From Nonomuraea rhodomycinica (GTDB taxonomy: Bacteria; Actinomycetota; Actinomycetes; Streptosporangiales; Streptosporangiaceae): a stretch of DNA of 64,000 nucleotides. Shown here in pieces: positions 16,348 to 23,960 of the stretch. The DNA is taken from NCBI RefSeq assembly GCF_013363995.1, contig NZ_JABWGO010000010.1, forward strand, positions 1 through 64,000, written 5' to 3'. Positions within the stretch are counted from its first letter, which is position 1. Every line of letters begins with the position of its first letter. Made by a program: the position numbers and the translations under genes. The notes below the pieces were generated by a model, which saw nothing but the letters and a program-made list of their open reading frames with translations, was not told the DNA's origin and did not search any database.

Positions 16348-16806
16348 CTAGCGGAGCAGCGGCAGCCGGCCGGTCAGGCGGTCCACGTCCGCGCGCGGCC
16401 CGATGACGCTCACGGCGAGGTACGCCAGATCCTGTGCCCCGGTGCGGGCCAGCTCCGCGAGGTAGTCGTCGTAGACGTTGGTCCGCTGCGCGATGGCCGC
16501 CATGTCCGCGATCGCCACGCCGGCCGTACGGGCGGCGTCGTCCCGGATCCGGCGGACGATCGCGGACGGCGCGGCCAGCACCGTGCATCCGGTCCACGGC
16601 AGCCCGGCGTGCGCCCCGCCGGAGGCGTCCTCGCCTCCGGAGCCCAGGATCGACGGCACCGCCTGGCTGGTGGACGCGGCCAGGCACGCCGCCGCGTTGG
16701 CCTGCAGCCCGCGGGGCAGGTCACGGTCCAGCACGATGACCCATTTGACCGGGAGCTCCCTGGTGGGCAGGTCGGGACGGTGGTCGAGGTGCGCGAGCGC
16801 GGTCAT
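16348..16806 (-). CDS. DUF2000 domain protein
   Basis: 152 residues starting MTALAHLDHRPDLP and containing KWVIVLDRDLPRGLQANAAA, GCTVLAAPSAIVRRI and YLAVSVIGPRADVDRLTG, the DUF2000 pattern (a PTH2-like fold; function unknown). GAAGGGAG upstream of ATG 16806 is a strong ribosome site. It diverges from an Lrp/AsnC regulator, and the 113-bp gap holds two palindromes, so it is the likely regulatory target of that neighbour. Confidence 0.75.
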   Translation of the reverse strand: MTALAHLDHRPDLPTRELPVKWVIVLDRDLPRGLQANAAACLAASTSQAVPSILGSGGEDASGGAHAGLPWTGCTVLAAPSAIVRRIRDDAARTAGVAIADMAAIAQRTNVYDDYLAELARTGAQDLAYLAVSVIGPRADVDRLTGRLPLLR

Positions 16807-16824
16807 GAAGGCTCCCTTCTCCGA

Positions 16825-16899
16825 ACTTCTGAAGTGAGTTTCACAGCATCGCCGCTGAGCTGACAAAGCAGTTACGCTCTTTCCGAAGGAAGTTCGGAA
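16825..16899. promoter_or_regulatory. Two operator-like palindromes in the DUF2000/Lrp divergent promoter
   Basis: ACTTCTGAAGT (16825-16835, perfect with central T) and TTCCGAA-N5-TTCGGAA (16881-16899, perfect 7-bp arms). Both share a TTC/GAA half-site character and lie between the two divergent starts, as expected for Lrp/AsnC-family binding and autoregulation. Assignment to the Lrp protein is inference. Confidence 0.5.
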
Positions 16900-16919
16900 A
16901 ATCGTCAGGGAGCGCGTAC

Positions 16920-17417
16920 GTGGACGAACTTGATGCGGCCATCCTCGCCGAGCTCCAGCGCGACGGCCGCCAGACCAACAGGGAGCTGGCCGAGCGCATC
17001 GGCATCGCCGCCTCGACCTGCCTGGAGCGCGTGCGCGCGCTGCGCGCCAACGGGGTGATCGAGGGCTTCCACGCCGAGGTCAACCTGGCCGCGATCGGGC
17101 GCCCGGTCCAGGCGCTGATCAACGTGCGGCTCCACCCAAAGATCCGGGAGGCGGTCGAGGGGTTCCGCGAGTACATCACGGCGCTGCCCGAGACGCTCGC
17201 GATCTTCGTCGTGTCGGGCGGCGACGACTTCATCATCCAGGTGGCCGTGCGCGACACCGGGCACCTGCGCGACTTCGTCCTCGACCACGTGTCGCGGCAC
17301 CGCAACATCGCCGACGTGCGCACCTCGCTCGTCTACGACCACATCCGCAGGACGTCCCTGGAGGTGCTGGAACCGGAGCGCCCGAGCCGCCCCCGCACGG
17401 GCCGCAAACCCCGCTGA
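16920..17417 (+). CDS. Lrp/AsnC family transcriptional regulator
   Basis: 165 residues. The N-terminal winged helix reads LDAAILAELQRDGRQTNREL and AERIGIAASTCLERVRALRA, joined to a RAM (regulation of amino-acid metabolism) domain, VQALINVRLHPKIREAVEG and FVVSGGDDFIIQVAVRDTGH, the ligand-sensing ferredoxin-like fold. An Arg/Pro-rich tail follows. GTG 16920 has AGGGAG eight bases upstream. The gene diverges from DUF2000 over two palindromes, indicating local and autogenous control by an amino acid or similar small molecule. Confidence 0.85.
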   Translation: MDELDAAILAELQRDGRQTNRELAERIGIAASTCLERVRALRANGVIEGFHAEVNLAAIGRPVQALINVRLHPKIREAVEGFREYITALPETLAIFVVSGGDDFIIQVAVRDTGHLRDFVLDHVSRHRNIADVRTSLVYDHIRRTSLEVLEPERPSRPRTGRKPR

Positions 17418-17438
17418 GCGCCGTGGGCTCAGGAGGGA

Positions 17439-17963
17439 TCAGACCAGGGCCTCGTCGGCGCGGGCCAGGATCTCGTCCACCGTCTCGGCCGGGCTCTGGT
17501 GCGAGGTGTCCAGCCACAGGCCGATACGCGGCGTCTCGTTCCGCAGGGCGCCGTCGAGGTCGGCGACCGTCCACGCGCCGTACCCCGTCTTGGGGCGCTC
17601 CCGCTCACGCCGCTCCACCGCGTCCGCGTCCGGCGCGAGCACGACCACCCGCAGCGGCCGCGCCGTGATCAGCGACACGAGCAGCGCCAGCTCCTCGCCC
17701 AGCACCACGTCCTGCACGACCGGTGTGAACCCCTCCCCGGCGTACAGGTCGGCCGCCGAGGCCGCGAGCCGGTACCTCAGCCGGAGCTGGCGCGTGGCCT
17801 CCCCGGCGTCGCCGGGCGCCATGTCGGCCCGGCCGTTGACGATCATGCGGCGGAACAGGTCGCCGCGGAGGTGCACGGAGCGGGGCAGCCGCTCCGCCAG
17901 CGCCTGCGCGACCGTCGACTTGCCCGCGGCCATGATCCCGGTGATCAGCACGACGCCCTTCAC
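17439..17963 (-). CDS. P-loop kinase (AAA_33/chloramphenicol-phosphotransferase-like)
   Basis: 174 residues: VVLITGIMAAGKSTVAQALA is Walker A, VHLRGDLFRRMIVNGRADM is the nucleoside-monophosphate-kinase-like acceptor region, VVQDVVLGEELALLV the second acidic strand, and VVLAPDADAVERRERERP the lid with basic residues. The small size matches predicted kinases of unknown substrate. It starts with GTG inside the stop of the RsbP-like gene (4-bp GTGA overlap), so translation is coupled to the stress phosphatase. Whether its substrate is a metabolite or a signalling molecule cannot be told. Confidence 0.75.
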   Translation of the reverse strand: MKGVVLITGIMAAGKSTVAQALAERLPRSVHLRGDLFRRMIVNGRADMAPGDAGEATRQLRLRYRLAASAADLYAGEGFTPVVQDVVLGEELALLVSLITARPLRVVVLAPDADAVERRERERPKTGYGAWTVADLDGALRNETPRIGLWLDTSHQSPAETVDEILARADEALV

Positions 17964-19129
17964 GGACCCGCTCCTTCCCGGTGCCTCGCCTCGTCCGGCA
18001 CCTTGAGCACCACGATGGCGACGTCGTCGCTGAGCACGCCGGACTGGTAGGCGGACACCTCCTGCAGGAGCCGGCCCGCGATGTCCGAGGCGCTGTCGTC
18101 CCGGGCCTCCAGCAGTGCCCGCTCCATCCGTTCCTCGCCGAACAGCTCGCTGTCGCGCCGGGCCTCGATCACGCCGTCGGTGAAGAAGACGACGCTCTCG
18201 CCGGGGCGCACCTCCACGGTGACGTCGCTGAGGTTCAGCCGGCGCAGCATGCCGAGCAACGTGCCGGGCCGGCCCACCCGGGACGCGCCGGCGCCGGTGA
18301 GGTGGACCGGCTGCGGGTGCCCGCCCAGGCTCAGCGTGAGCAGGCAGCCGCCGCCGGGCGGGAGCGACACCTGGGCGTAGGCGACGGTGACGAAGCGGTC
18401 GGTGCGCTCCCTGACCACCGCGTGGTGCAGGGACGCCAGGATGGCCGACGGGGTGGGCTCGCGGGCCGGAGCGGCGCGCAGGGTGTAGCGGGCCAGGCTG
18501 GTGACCACCGCCGCCTCCGCGCCCTTGCCCGAGACGTCCCCGATGACCAGGGCCCAGCCGTCGTGGGTCTCGTACATGTCGTAGAAGTCCCCGCCCACCT
18601 CGTCGCCGAGGCCGGCGGGCCGGTAGATGCCCGCCAGGTCGAGGCCGTCGACGCGGGGCAGGCCGGGCGGTATGAAGCTGGCCTGCAGGATGCCCGCCAG
18701 CTCGCGGGCCTCCTTCTCCGAGTGCTCGGCCCGTTGCCGGGCCAGCAGCAGCTCCTGCTCGTAGCTGCGCCGGTCGGTGGCGGCGAAGACGCAGATCCAG
18801 ATCTCCCGCGGCCCGGCGGGATCACCCTTCATGACGGCGTTGAGCAGCACGGGCAGCCGGTCCCCGGCCGCGCGGCGGAAGTCGACGGCGATCTCGCGGG
18901 CGGAGGACTGGAGGGCGAGCAGCGGGGCGAAGTGCGTCTCGTAGAAGATCCGGTCGCCCACGGGCAGCAGGTCCTGGACGCGGGCGCGGCCGACGAGGTC
19001 CTCGGCGCGGTGGCCGGTCATGGCGAGGAAGGTCCGGTTGGCCAGGCGGATGGCGCCGTCGGCGTCCGTCACGAGGAAGCCGCACGGCGCGTCCTCGAAC
19101 AGCTCCTCGAAGCCGCTCGTCAGGCCCAC
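17960..19129 (-). CDS. RsbP-like PAS-PP2C (SpoIIE-type) phosphatase
   Basis: 389 residues: an N-terminal PAS domain (~1-115: LFEDAPCGFLVTDADGAI, ANRTFLAMTGHRAEDLVG), a coiled linker (SYEQELLLARQRAEHSEKEA), and a PPM/SpoIIE phosphatase domain with EVGGDFYDMYE, VIGDVSGKGAEAAVV, FFTDGVIEARR and GVLSDDVAIVVLKV, which retain the metal-binding Asp residues. This is the architecture of Bacillus RsbP, which dephosphorylates an anti-anti-sigma factor under energy stress. GTG 19129 follows AGGG. It is 19 bp behind an RsbQ-like hydrolase and overlaps the kinase gene. A STAS target is not adjacent; BldG at 53543 is a candidate only by inference. Confidence 0.85.
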   Translation of the reverse strand: MGLTSGFEELFEDAPCGFLVTDADGAIRLANRTFLAMTGHRAEDLVGRARVQDLLPVGDRIFYETHFAPLLALQSSAREIAVDFRRAAGDRLPVLLNAVMKGDPAGPREIWICVFAATDRRSYEQELLLARQRAEHSEKEARELAGILQASFIPPGLPRVDGLDLAGIYRPAGLGDEVGGDFYDMYETHDGWALVIGDVSGKGAEAAVVTSLARYTLRAAPAREPTPSAILASLHHAVVRERTDRFVTVAYAQVSLPPGGGCLLTLSLGGHPQPVHLTGAGASRVGRPGTLLGMLRRLNLSDVTVEVRPGESVVFFTDGVIEARRDSELFGEERMERALLEARDDSASDIAGRLLQEVSAYQSGVLSDDVAIVVLKVPDEARHREGAGP

Positions 19130-19148
19130 GGCGGACCCTGGGCTCGGG

Positions 19149-19940
19149 TCACAGGAACGCCTTGATCGCCGCGATCGTCTCCTCGGGGGCGCTGAGGTTC
19201 GGGCAGTGGCCGGTGGCGCGCATCAGCACCAGCTCGCTTCCGGGGAGGGCCGTGTGGACGTACCGGCCGACGGCCTCGGGGGCGATCACGTCGTCGGCGC
19301 ACTGGAGGACGAGCGCCCGCGTGCGGCACTGGTCCAGGTCGGCGCGGTTGTCCGACAGGAACGTCACCCGGGCGAAGCGCTGGGCGATGTCCGGGTCGGT
19401 GCGGCAGAAGCTGTTGGCCAGCTCCTCGCCGAGCTCCGGCCGCTCCGGGTTGCCCATGATGACCGGCGCCATCTGGCTGGACCAGCCGAGGTAGTTGCTG
19501 TCGAGCGACTCCAGCAGCTCCTCGATGTCCTGCGCGCTGAAGCCGCCGACGTAGCCCTCGTCGTCGATGTAGCGGGGTGAGGGGCCGACGAGCACGAGGT
19601 CGGCGAAGCGGTCCGGCTCGGCGTTGGCGGCCAGCACGCCGACGAGGGAGCTCACGGAGTGGCCCACGAAGCTCACCTCCGTCAGGTCCAGCTCGTGGCA
19701 GATGTCGAGGACGTCCTGCGCGTACCCGTGGAGGCTGGAGTAACGCTCCGGGTCGTAGGCCGACAGGTCGGAGTGTCCCGCGCCGACGTAGTCGAAGAGC
19801 ACGACCTTGTACGCGTCCTCGAAGGCGGGCGCGACGAGGCGCCACATGTTCTGGTCGCAGCCGAAGCCGTGGGCGAACATCAGAGGCTTGCCGTCAGGGC
19901 GGCCCGAGACCTTGACGTGGTTGCGTACCAGTACGCTCAT
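19149..19940 (-). CDS. rsbQ: RsbQ-like alpha/beta hydrolase
   Basis: 263 residues closely following the Bacillus RsbQ pattern: MSVLVRNHVKVSG at the start, MFAHGFGCDQNMW, FVGHSVSSLVGV with nucleophile Ser95, NPERPELGEELANSFCRTDP, LQCADDVIAPEAVGRYVH with the acid Asp, and RATGHCPNLSAPEETI with His245. RsbQ is the obligate partner of RsbP and is thought to bind and hydrolyse a small hydrophobic ligand for the PAS domain. ATG 19940 matches the family N-terminus. It is the first gene of a three-gene operon with the RsbP-like phosphatase and a P-loop kinase. Confidence 0.85.
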   Translation of the reverse strand: MSVLVRNHVKVSGRPDGKPLMFAHGFGCDQNMWRLVAPAFEDAYKVVLFDYVGAGHSDLSAYDPERYSSLHGYAQDVLDICHELDLTEVSFVGHSVSSLVGVLAANAEPDRFADLVLVGPSPRYIDDEGYVGGFSAQDIEELLESLDSNYLGWSSQMAPVIMGNPERPELGEELANSFCRTDPDIAQRFARVTFLSDNRADLDQCRTRALVLQCADDVIAPEAVGRYVHTALPGSELVLMRATGHCPNLSAPEETIAAIKAFL

Positions 19941-20033
19941 GATTTCCGAGCATAGGCCATCAAAATCGCTCAAACCTTGTCAGGTGATGGCAAAAGGCGC
20001 GATAGGGCCGCATTCGCTGGGCATCCCCACGAC

Positions 20034-20660
20034 GTGGAGCTCGCGATTCTCCCGCTCGCCGTCACGATGATGATGGGGCCGCAGATCGTGTCGGCCGTCA
20101 TCCTGGCGACCACCGAGCGGCCCGTGCGGGCATCACTGGCGTTCCTCGCGGGAGTGGCCCTAGCCGCGACGATCGGCGTGGCGATCCTGCGCGCCCTCTT
20201 CCTGCTGCTCGGCGGCGAGACGCTGGGACGTCCCGCCGACCACGGGTCGTTGGGCACGATCATCCAGATCGCGCTGGTCGTCCTGCTGGCCGCCCTCGCG
20301 GTCAAGAACTACGTGACCCGGGCGAGCGCCGAGCCGCCGAAATGGCTCGGCGCGCTCATGGAGGCCGGGCCGGGCAAAGCCTTCACGACCGGATTCCTGC
20401 TGATCCTGCTCATGCCCTCGGACCTCATGGTGATGGCCACCGTGGGCGTCCGGCTGGCGCAGGCCGGAGAGAGCCTGGCGGCGGCCGTGCCGTTCCTCGC
20501 GGCCACGGTGCTGATCGCCGCCCTGCCCCTCCTGGCCCTGCTGATCTTCCACCGGCGGGCGAAGAAGGTCATGCCGCAGGTGCGGACCTGGGCGAACACG
20601 AACGGCTGGCTGATCAACATCCTGGCCTGCCTGATCTTCATCGTGCTCATCCTCGCGTGA
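20034..20660 (+). CDS. GAP (Sap/GPL-addressing) family membrane protein
   Basis: About 208 residues with six predicted TM helices: ILPLAVTMMMGPQIVSAVIL, ASLAFLAGVALAATIGVAIL, IQIALVVLLAALAVKNYV, GFLLILLMPSDLMVMATVG, VPFLAATVLIAALPLLALLI and NILACLIFIVLILA. The pattern fits the GAP/Sap family (LysE-like membrane proteins; mycobacterial members help export glycolipids). GTG 20034 gives the expected N-terminus; the ribosome site is weak and a longer TTG start at 19977 is possible. The cargo is unknown. Confidence 0.7.
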   Translation: MELAILPLAVTMMMGPQIVSAVILATTERPVRASLAFLAGVALAATIGVAILRALFLLLGGETLGRPADHGSLGTIIQIALVVLLAALAVKNYVTRASAEPPKWLGALMEAGPGKAFTTGFLLILLMPSDLMVMATVGVRLAQAGESLAAAVPFLAATVLIAALPLLALLIFHRRAKKVMPQVRTWANTNGWLINILACLIFIVLILA

Positions 20661-20672
20661 GCCCCGCGCGGC

Positions 20673-21260
20673 TCAGCTCCAGGTGGCCCGCTTGAGCACG
20701 CTCGGCAGGCCGTACGTGTTCCAGGCGTCCACCACCAGGATTTTGGACTTCGGCAGGAACCACTCGCGCTGGTTCCACTTCGACTGCACGCGGCCGGTGT
20801 CGTTCGTCACGCAGGTGTTCGGCCAGACGGTGTACTGCGCCTTGTGGCCGGGACCCACCTGGCGCAGCCCCCGGTAGGACGCCTTCTCGCCGTGCATCCA
20901 GCTCAGCCGGGAGTTGTACGGGCAGGGGATCACGCCGCTGGAGGGGTGGAACTGGTACTTGCCGGTGTAGGTGACGGAACCGCCGCCGACGGGGACGTTC
21001 GTGTACGCCTTCGGGCCGAAGATCCAGAAGCTCTCGCAGTCCGGTGCGAACGCCTCCGGCTTCTTGCACAGCAGTCCGGTGACCACGACGACCGTGTCGC
21101 CCTTGCGGTGCACCTTCCAGTCGGCGGGGATCTTCAGGGTCATCCCGCGGAAGGAGAGGGTCTTGGTCTGCTCGGCGGCCGAGTCGGCGAAGGCCGGGGC
21201 TGCTGTCGCGAGCAGGGAAGTAGCCGATACCAGGGCAAGGGCGGCGAAGCGCTTTCTCAT
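20673..21260 (-). CDS. Secreted protein of unknown function
   Basis: 195 residues with a clear Sec signal peptide (MRKRFAALALVSATSLLATA, cleavage near APAFA-DS). The mature part is beta-rich with RGMTLKIPADWKVHRKGDTV, four Cys residues able to form two disulfides (TGLLCKKPEAFAPDCES; VIPCPYNSR; PNTCVTND) and Trp/Tyr-rich strands. I do not recognise a domain. An in-frame ATG at 21278 is possible; neither start has a strong ribosome site. It converges with the GAP-family gene and diverges from a small membrane protein. Confidence 0.6.
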   Translation of the reverse strand: MRKRFAALALVSATSLLATAAPAFADSAAEQTKTLSFRGMTLKIPADWKVHRKGDTVVVVTGLLCKKPEAFAPDCESFWIFGPKAYTNVPVGGGSVTYTGKYQFHPSSGVIPCPYNSRLSWMHGEKASYRGLRQVGPGHKAQYTVWPNTCVTNDTGRVQSKWNQREWFLPKSKILVVDAWNTYGLPSVLKRATWS

Positions 21261-21317
21261 GTCCGGCAAGCTACGCATCCGTACTTGTCATCCGCTGGCT
21301 GTTCGCTTGACGGGTGT

Positions 21318-21340
21318 TACGATCTCAGACATAAATCGTA
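21318..21340 (+). promoter_or_regulatory. Inverted repeat upstream of small membrane protein
   Basis: TACGAT (21318-21323), 11-base spacer, ATCGTA (21335-21340), 35 bp before the ATG at 21376, in a locally AT-rich stretch. It is consistent with a dimeric repressor operator; the regulator is not identifiable. Confidence 0.3.
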
Positions 21341-21375
21341 CATACGTGTTCAAGTTATGCGAGAGGTCGTCCACC

Positions 21376-21801
21376 ATGGTGCTGAGCGCGGACGCCACGA
21401 TGGTCCTGCTGGCGGCGGGGCTGATCTTTCTGCTGGCGTTGCTGCTGGGCGTCTGGAAGTACCGCCAGATGGCTGTCTCGGCGGAACACGTGGCTCATCC
21501 CTATGTGGACATCGCGCATCGAGCCGCCCTGCTCTATTCGTTCGCGACGCTGCTGCTCGCGGCGTTCGTCGAACTGAGCGACTGGCCCCCGCCGGTCGAC
21601 CTGGCGGCGGCGGGGATCGTGATCTTCTTCTTCGTGGCCGCGATCGGCTCGTACGTCTACCACGGCTGGCGTCGTGACACCGACAACCAGCGGCGTCACC
21701 CCGTACGCGGCACGGGCCTGTTCATGGTCGCGCTGATGGTCGGTGAGATCGGCGGCTTCGCGGTGCTGCTGGCCGGATTCGTCCGGGCACAGCTGTGGTG
21801 A
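21376..21801 (+). CDS. Four-TM membrane protein, unknown function
   Basis: 141 residues. Hydrophobic segments are TMVLLAAGLIFLLALLLGVW, ALLYSFATLLLAAFVEL, DLAAAGIVIFFFVAAIGSYV and GLFMVALMVGEIGGFAVLLA, with HPYVDIAHRAALLY between the first two and GWRRDTDNQRRHPVRG as a basic loop, a pattern seen in uncharacterised actinobacterial membrane proteins. GAGAGGTCG precedes ATG 21376; the longer ORF upstream is not coding in composition. Confidence 0.7.
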   Translation: MVLSADATMVLLAAGLIFLLALLLGVWKYRQMAVSAEHVAHPYVDIAHRAALLYSFATLLLAAFVELSDWPPPVDLAAAGIVIFFFVAAIGSYVYHGWRRDTDNQRRHPVRGTGLFMVALMVGEIGGFAVLLAGFVRAQLW

Positions 21802-21822
21802 GCCGGAACACCTCGGCCGGGT

Positions 21823-22086
21823 TCAGCCGCCGACCGGGTGGTCGTGCCGGCCACGCAGGGTCGCCAGGCGGGCCTGGTACTCGTCGGTGCCGATCTCCCC
21901 GCGGGCGAACCGCTGCGCCAGGATGTCCTCCGGTGTCACCCGGCGGGGCGGCATCTCACCGCTGGTCGTCCTGCTCAGGTAGCGGGTGGCCAGCACGATC
22001 GCCGTGATGAGCGCGCCCCAGAACACCACCGTGGTGAAGATCATGAGGGCCATGCCCCATCCGCCGGTGCCGTAACCCCACATCAT
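21823..22086 (-). CDS. SHOCT domain membrane protein
   Basis: 87 residues: a Gly/Trp-rich start MMWGYGTGGWGMALMIF, one TM helix (FTTVVFWGALITAIVLATRY), and a C-terminal SHOCT motif (PEDILAQRFARGEIGTDEYQ) of the short C-terminal domain family found in membrane and oligomerising proteins. AGGTGG seven bases upstream favours ATG 22086 over GTG 22095. Function unknown. Confidence 0.8.
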   Translation of the reverse strand: MMWGYGTGGWGMALMIFTTVVFWGALITAIVLATRYLSRTTSGEMPPRRVTPEDILAQRFARGEIGTDEYQARLATLRGRHDHPVGG

Positions 22087-22197
22087 CGTGACCACCTGCC
22101 TTCTCGCTCTCCTCCAGCCTGCGCGCCCCTCGGGGGCCCCGGCAGAGGTCCTTCGTCCCCTTGGGCAGGGTCTTAGGTAGGCGGTCGACGAACGAAC

Positions 22198-22233
22198 AAG
22201 GGCCCGACCGCTGTCTCCAGCGATCAGGCCCTT
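22198..22233 (-). terminator. Hairpin downstream of tRNA-Pro
   Basis: AAGGGCC ... GGCCCTT arms with further pairing inside (CGCTG/CAGCG) form a long stem just past the tRNA 3' end on the minus strand, followed by TTCGTTCG. It is a convincing intrinsic-type terminator for the tRNA transcript and may also stop transcripts from the other side. Confidence 0.7.
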
Positions 22234-22242
22234 GCCTGCGAG

Positions 22243-22316
22243 TCGGGGTGGCGGGATTTGAACCCACGACCTCTTCGTCCCGAACGAAGCGCGCTGCCAA
22301 GCTGCGCTACACCCCG
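22243..22316 (-). tRNA. tRNA-Pro (anticodon CGG)
   Basis: The minus strand folds as a cloverleaf: acceptor CGGGGTG pairs with CACCCCG, discriminator A. The D-arm starts TAGCGCAGCTTGG. The anticodon stem CTTCG/CGAAG encloses the loop TTCGGGA, so the anticodon is CGG and reads CCG proline codons. The T-arm contains GGTTCAAATCC. CCA is not encoded. There is no integrase gene or repeated attachment copy nearby. Confidence 0.93.
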
Positions 22317-22345
22317 GTGCACGCCGTCTTGCTCGTGCTTGGGAA

Positions 22346-22351
22346 AGTCTA
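22346..22351 (-). promoter_or_regulatory. -10 box of tRNA-Pro promoter
   Basis: TAGACT on the minus strand, 30 bases upstream of the tRNA 5' end, in the gap after the metallophosphoesterase gene. A weak -35 (GTCACA) lies about 18 bases further up. This gives a short leader to be removed by RNase P. Confidence 0.45.
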
Positions 22352-22402
22352 GCGGACTTCGCGGGTGCTTGTGACGCCGTCGCCGCCCGATCCGCGCCCG
22401 GC

Positions 22403-23296
22403 TCAGCGGCGGGGGACGAGGGTCAGCAGCGTCGCCTCCGGGAAGCAGGCGAAGCGCACCGGCGCGTACGGCGAGGTGCCCAGGCCGGCCGAGACGTGCA
22501 GCCAGGCCGAGTCGTGCCGGCTCAGGCCCTTGACCCGGGCCCGGTCGATGCCGCAGTTGGTGACCAGCGCGCCGTAGAAGGGGACGCAGAGCTGCCCGCC
22601 GTGCGTGTGGCCCGCCAGCAGGAGCTGGTAGCCGTCGGCCGCGAAGCGCGTCATGTTGCGCGGCTCCGGCGAGTGCATGACGCCGAGCCGCAGGTCGGCG
22701 TCCGCCGGCGCCGGGCCCGCCACCCGGTCGTAGCGGTCGAGGTCGATGTGGGAGTCGTGGATGCCCGCCACCGCCACGTCGAGGTCGCCGACCTTGATCC
22801 GGGCCGTGGTGTTGTTCATGTCGAGCCAGCCCTCGGCGGCCATGCCGGCGCCCAGTTCCTCCCACGGCAACGACGGCACGTGCTGGCGGCGGTCGTTCTT
22901 GGAGGTGCGCCACAGGTAGCGGGCCGGGTTCTTGGGCTTGGGCGCGTACAGGTCGTTGGAGCCGTACACGAACAGGCCCGGTCGCGACAGCAGCGGCTCC
23001 AAGGCGTACAGCAGCGACGGGACGGCGTCGGGGTGGGCGATCGAGTCACCGGTGTTGACGACCAGGTCGGGCTCCAGCGCCCCCAGCGAGCGCACCCACT
23101 TGATGAGCATGTCGCGGCGCGGCGTCAGGTGGAGGTCGGACAGGTGGAGGACCCGCACCGGCCGCCGGCCGCGCTCCAGGACCGGCACGTCGAAGCGGCG
23201 CAGCCGGAACCAGTTGCGCTCGACGACGGAGGCGTAACCCAGCCCGGCCAGGCCGAGACCGAGCATGGACAGGGGTACTGAGACGGCTTTCCTCAC
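22403..23296 (-). CDS. Metallophosphoesterase
   Basis: 297 residues: an N-terminal TM anchor (VSVPLSMLGLGLAGLGYASV), then the calcineurin-like fold with VRVLHLSDLHLTPRRD (DxH), LVVNTGDSIAHPDAVP (GDS variant of GDxxD), YGSNDLYAPKP (GNHD replaced by GSND), and LLLAGHTHGGQLCVP (GHTH). The membrane-anchored architecture matches YkuE/YaeI-like phosphodiesterases. GTG 23296 gives the usual RKAVSVP start; a GTG at 23323 is the alternative. It is divergent from the YqeY gene and upstream of tRNA-Pro. Confidence 0.85.
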   Translation of the reverse strand: MRKAVSVPLSMLGLGLAGLGYASVVERNWFRLRRFDVPVLERGRRPVRVLHLSDLHLTPRRDMLIKWVRSLGALEPDLVVNTGDSIAHPDAVPSLLYALEPLLSRPGLFVYGSNDLYAPKPKNPARYLWRTSKNDRRQHVPSLPWEELGAGMAAEGWLDMNNTTARIKVGDLDVAVAGIHDSHIDLDRYDRVAGPAPADADLRLGVMHSPEPRNMTRFAADGYQLLLAGHTHGGQLCVPFYGALVTNCGIDRARVKGLSRHDSAWLHVSAGLGTSPYAPVRFACFPEATLLTLVPRR

Positions 23297-23355
23297 GTAC
23301 TCATGATGCCCGACAACGGGCACGTGCCGTCCGGCCAGACGGCAAGATGGACGTC

Positions 23356-23811
23356 ATGAGCGCATTGAAGGACAAGCTGAAGGCCGATCTCACGGCCTCG
23401 TTGAAGGGCCGGGACGAGGTACGTCTCCGGACGATTCGGATGGCACTCGCCGCGGTGAACGTCGAGGAGGTCGCCGGCAAGGAGGCCAGGGAGCTCTCCG
23501 ACGACGAGGTCGTCAAGGTGCTGACCAAGGAGGCCAAGAAGCGGCGCGAGGCGGCCGAGGCGTTCCGCGGCGCCGGCCGGGCCGAGCAGGCCGACGCCGA
23601 GCTGGCCGAGATGGCGGTGCTGGAGGAGTACCTGCCCGCGCAGCTCAGCGACGAGGAGCTGCGGGCCCTCGTCGACGAGGCCGTCGCGGAGACGGGCGCG
23701 GCCGGGCCTCAGGCGATGGGCCAGGTCATGAAGGCGGTCAACCCGAAGGTCGCCGGGCGCGCCGAGGGCGGCCGGGTCGCCGCCGCGGTCCGCGCGCGCC
23801 TGGCCCAGTAG
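23356..23811 (+). CDS. GatB/YqeY domain protein
   Basis: 151 residues: MSALKDKLKADLTASLKGRD, MALAAVNVEEVAGKEARELS, EAKKRREAAEAFRGAGRAEQ and VLEEYLPAQLSDEELRALV are the YqeY family signature; the C-terminal MGQVMKAVNPKVAGRAEGG is the tRNA-binding-like tail shared with GatB. The role is linked to tRNA-dependent amidation by homology only. ATG 23356 is preferred; ATG 23347 is in frame. The stretch after the stop to ~23940 is GC-rich with short repeats of GGCCGGGCCGAG. Confidence 0.85.
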   Translation: MSALKDKLKADLTASLKGRDEVRLRTIRMALAAVNVEEVAGKEARELSDDEVVKVLTKEAKKRREAAEAFRGAGRAEQADAELAEMAVLEEYLPAQLSDEELRALVDEAVAETGAAGPQAMGQVMKAVNPKVAGRAEGGRVAAAVRARLAQ

Positions 23812-23960
23812 GCCGGGCCGAGCCCGGGGCCCGGTAGGCCGGGCCGAGGCCGGGTCCCGCGGGGAGCCGGTGGGCGGGCCCAGGAGGGCCCGTGGCGGCA
23901 TGCGAGAGGCCTCCGCCCAGGGGGACGGAGGCCTCCGGCCGGCTCAGCCCAGGGGCGGGC

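Noticed and set aside
22243-22316. tRNA-Pro as an attachment site for an integrative element
   Set aside because: No integrase, excisionase or duplicated tRNA 3' end is visible within the window.
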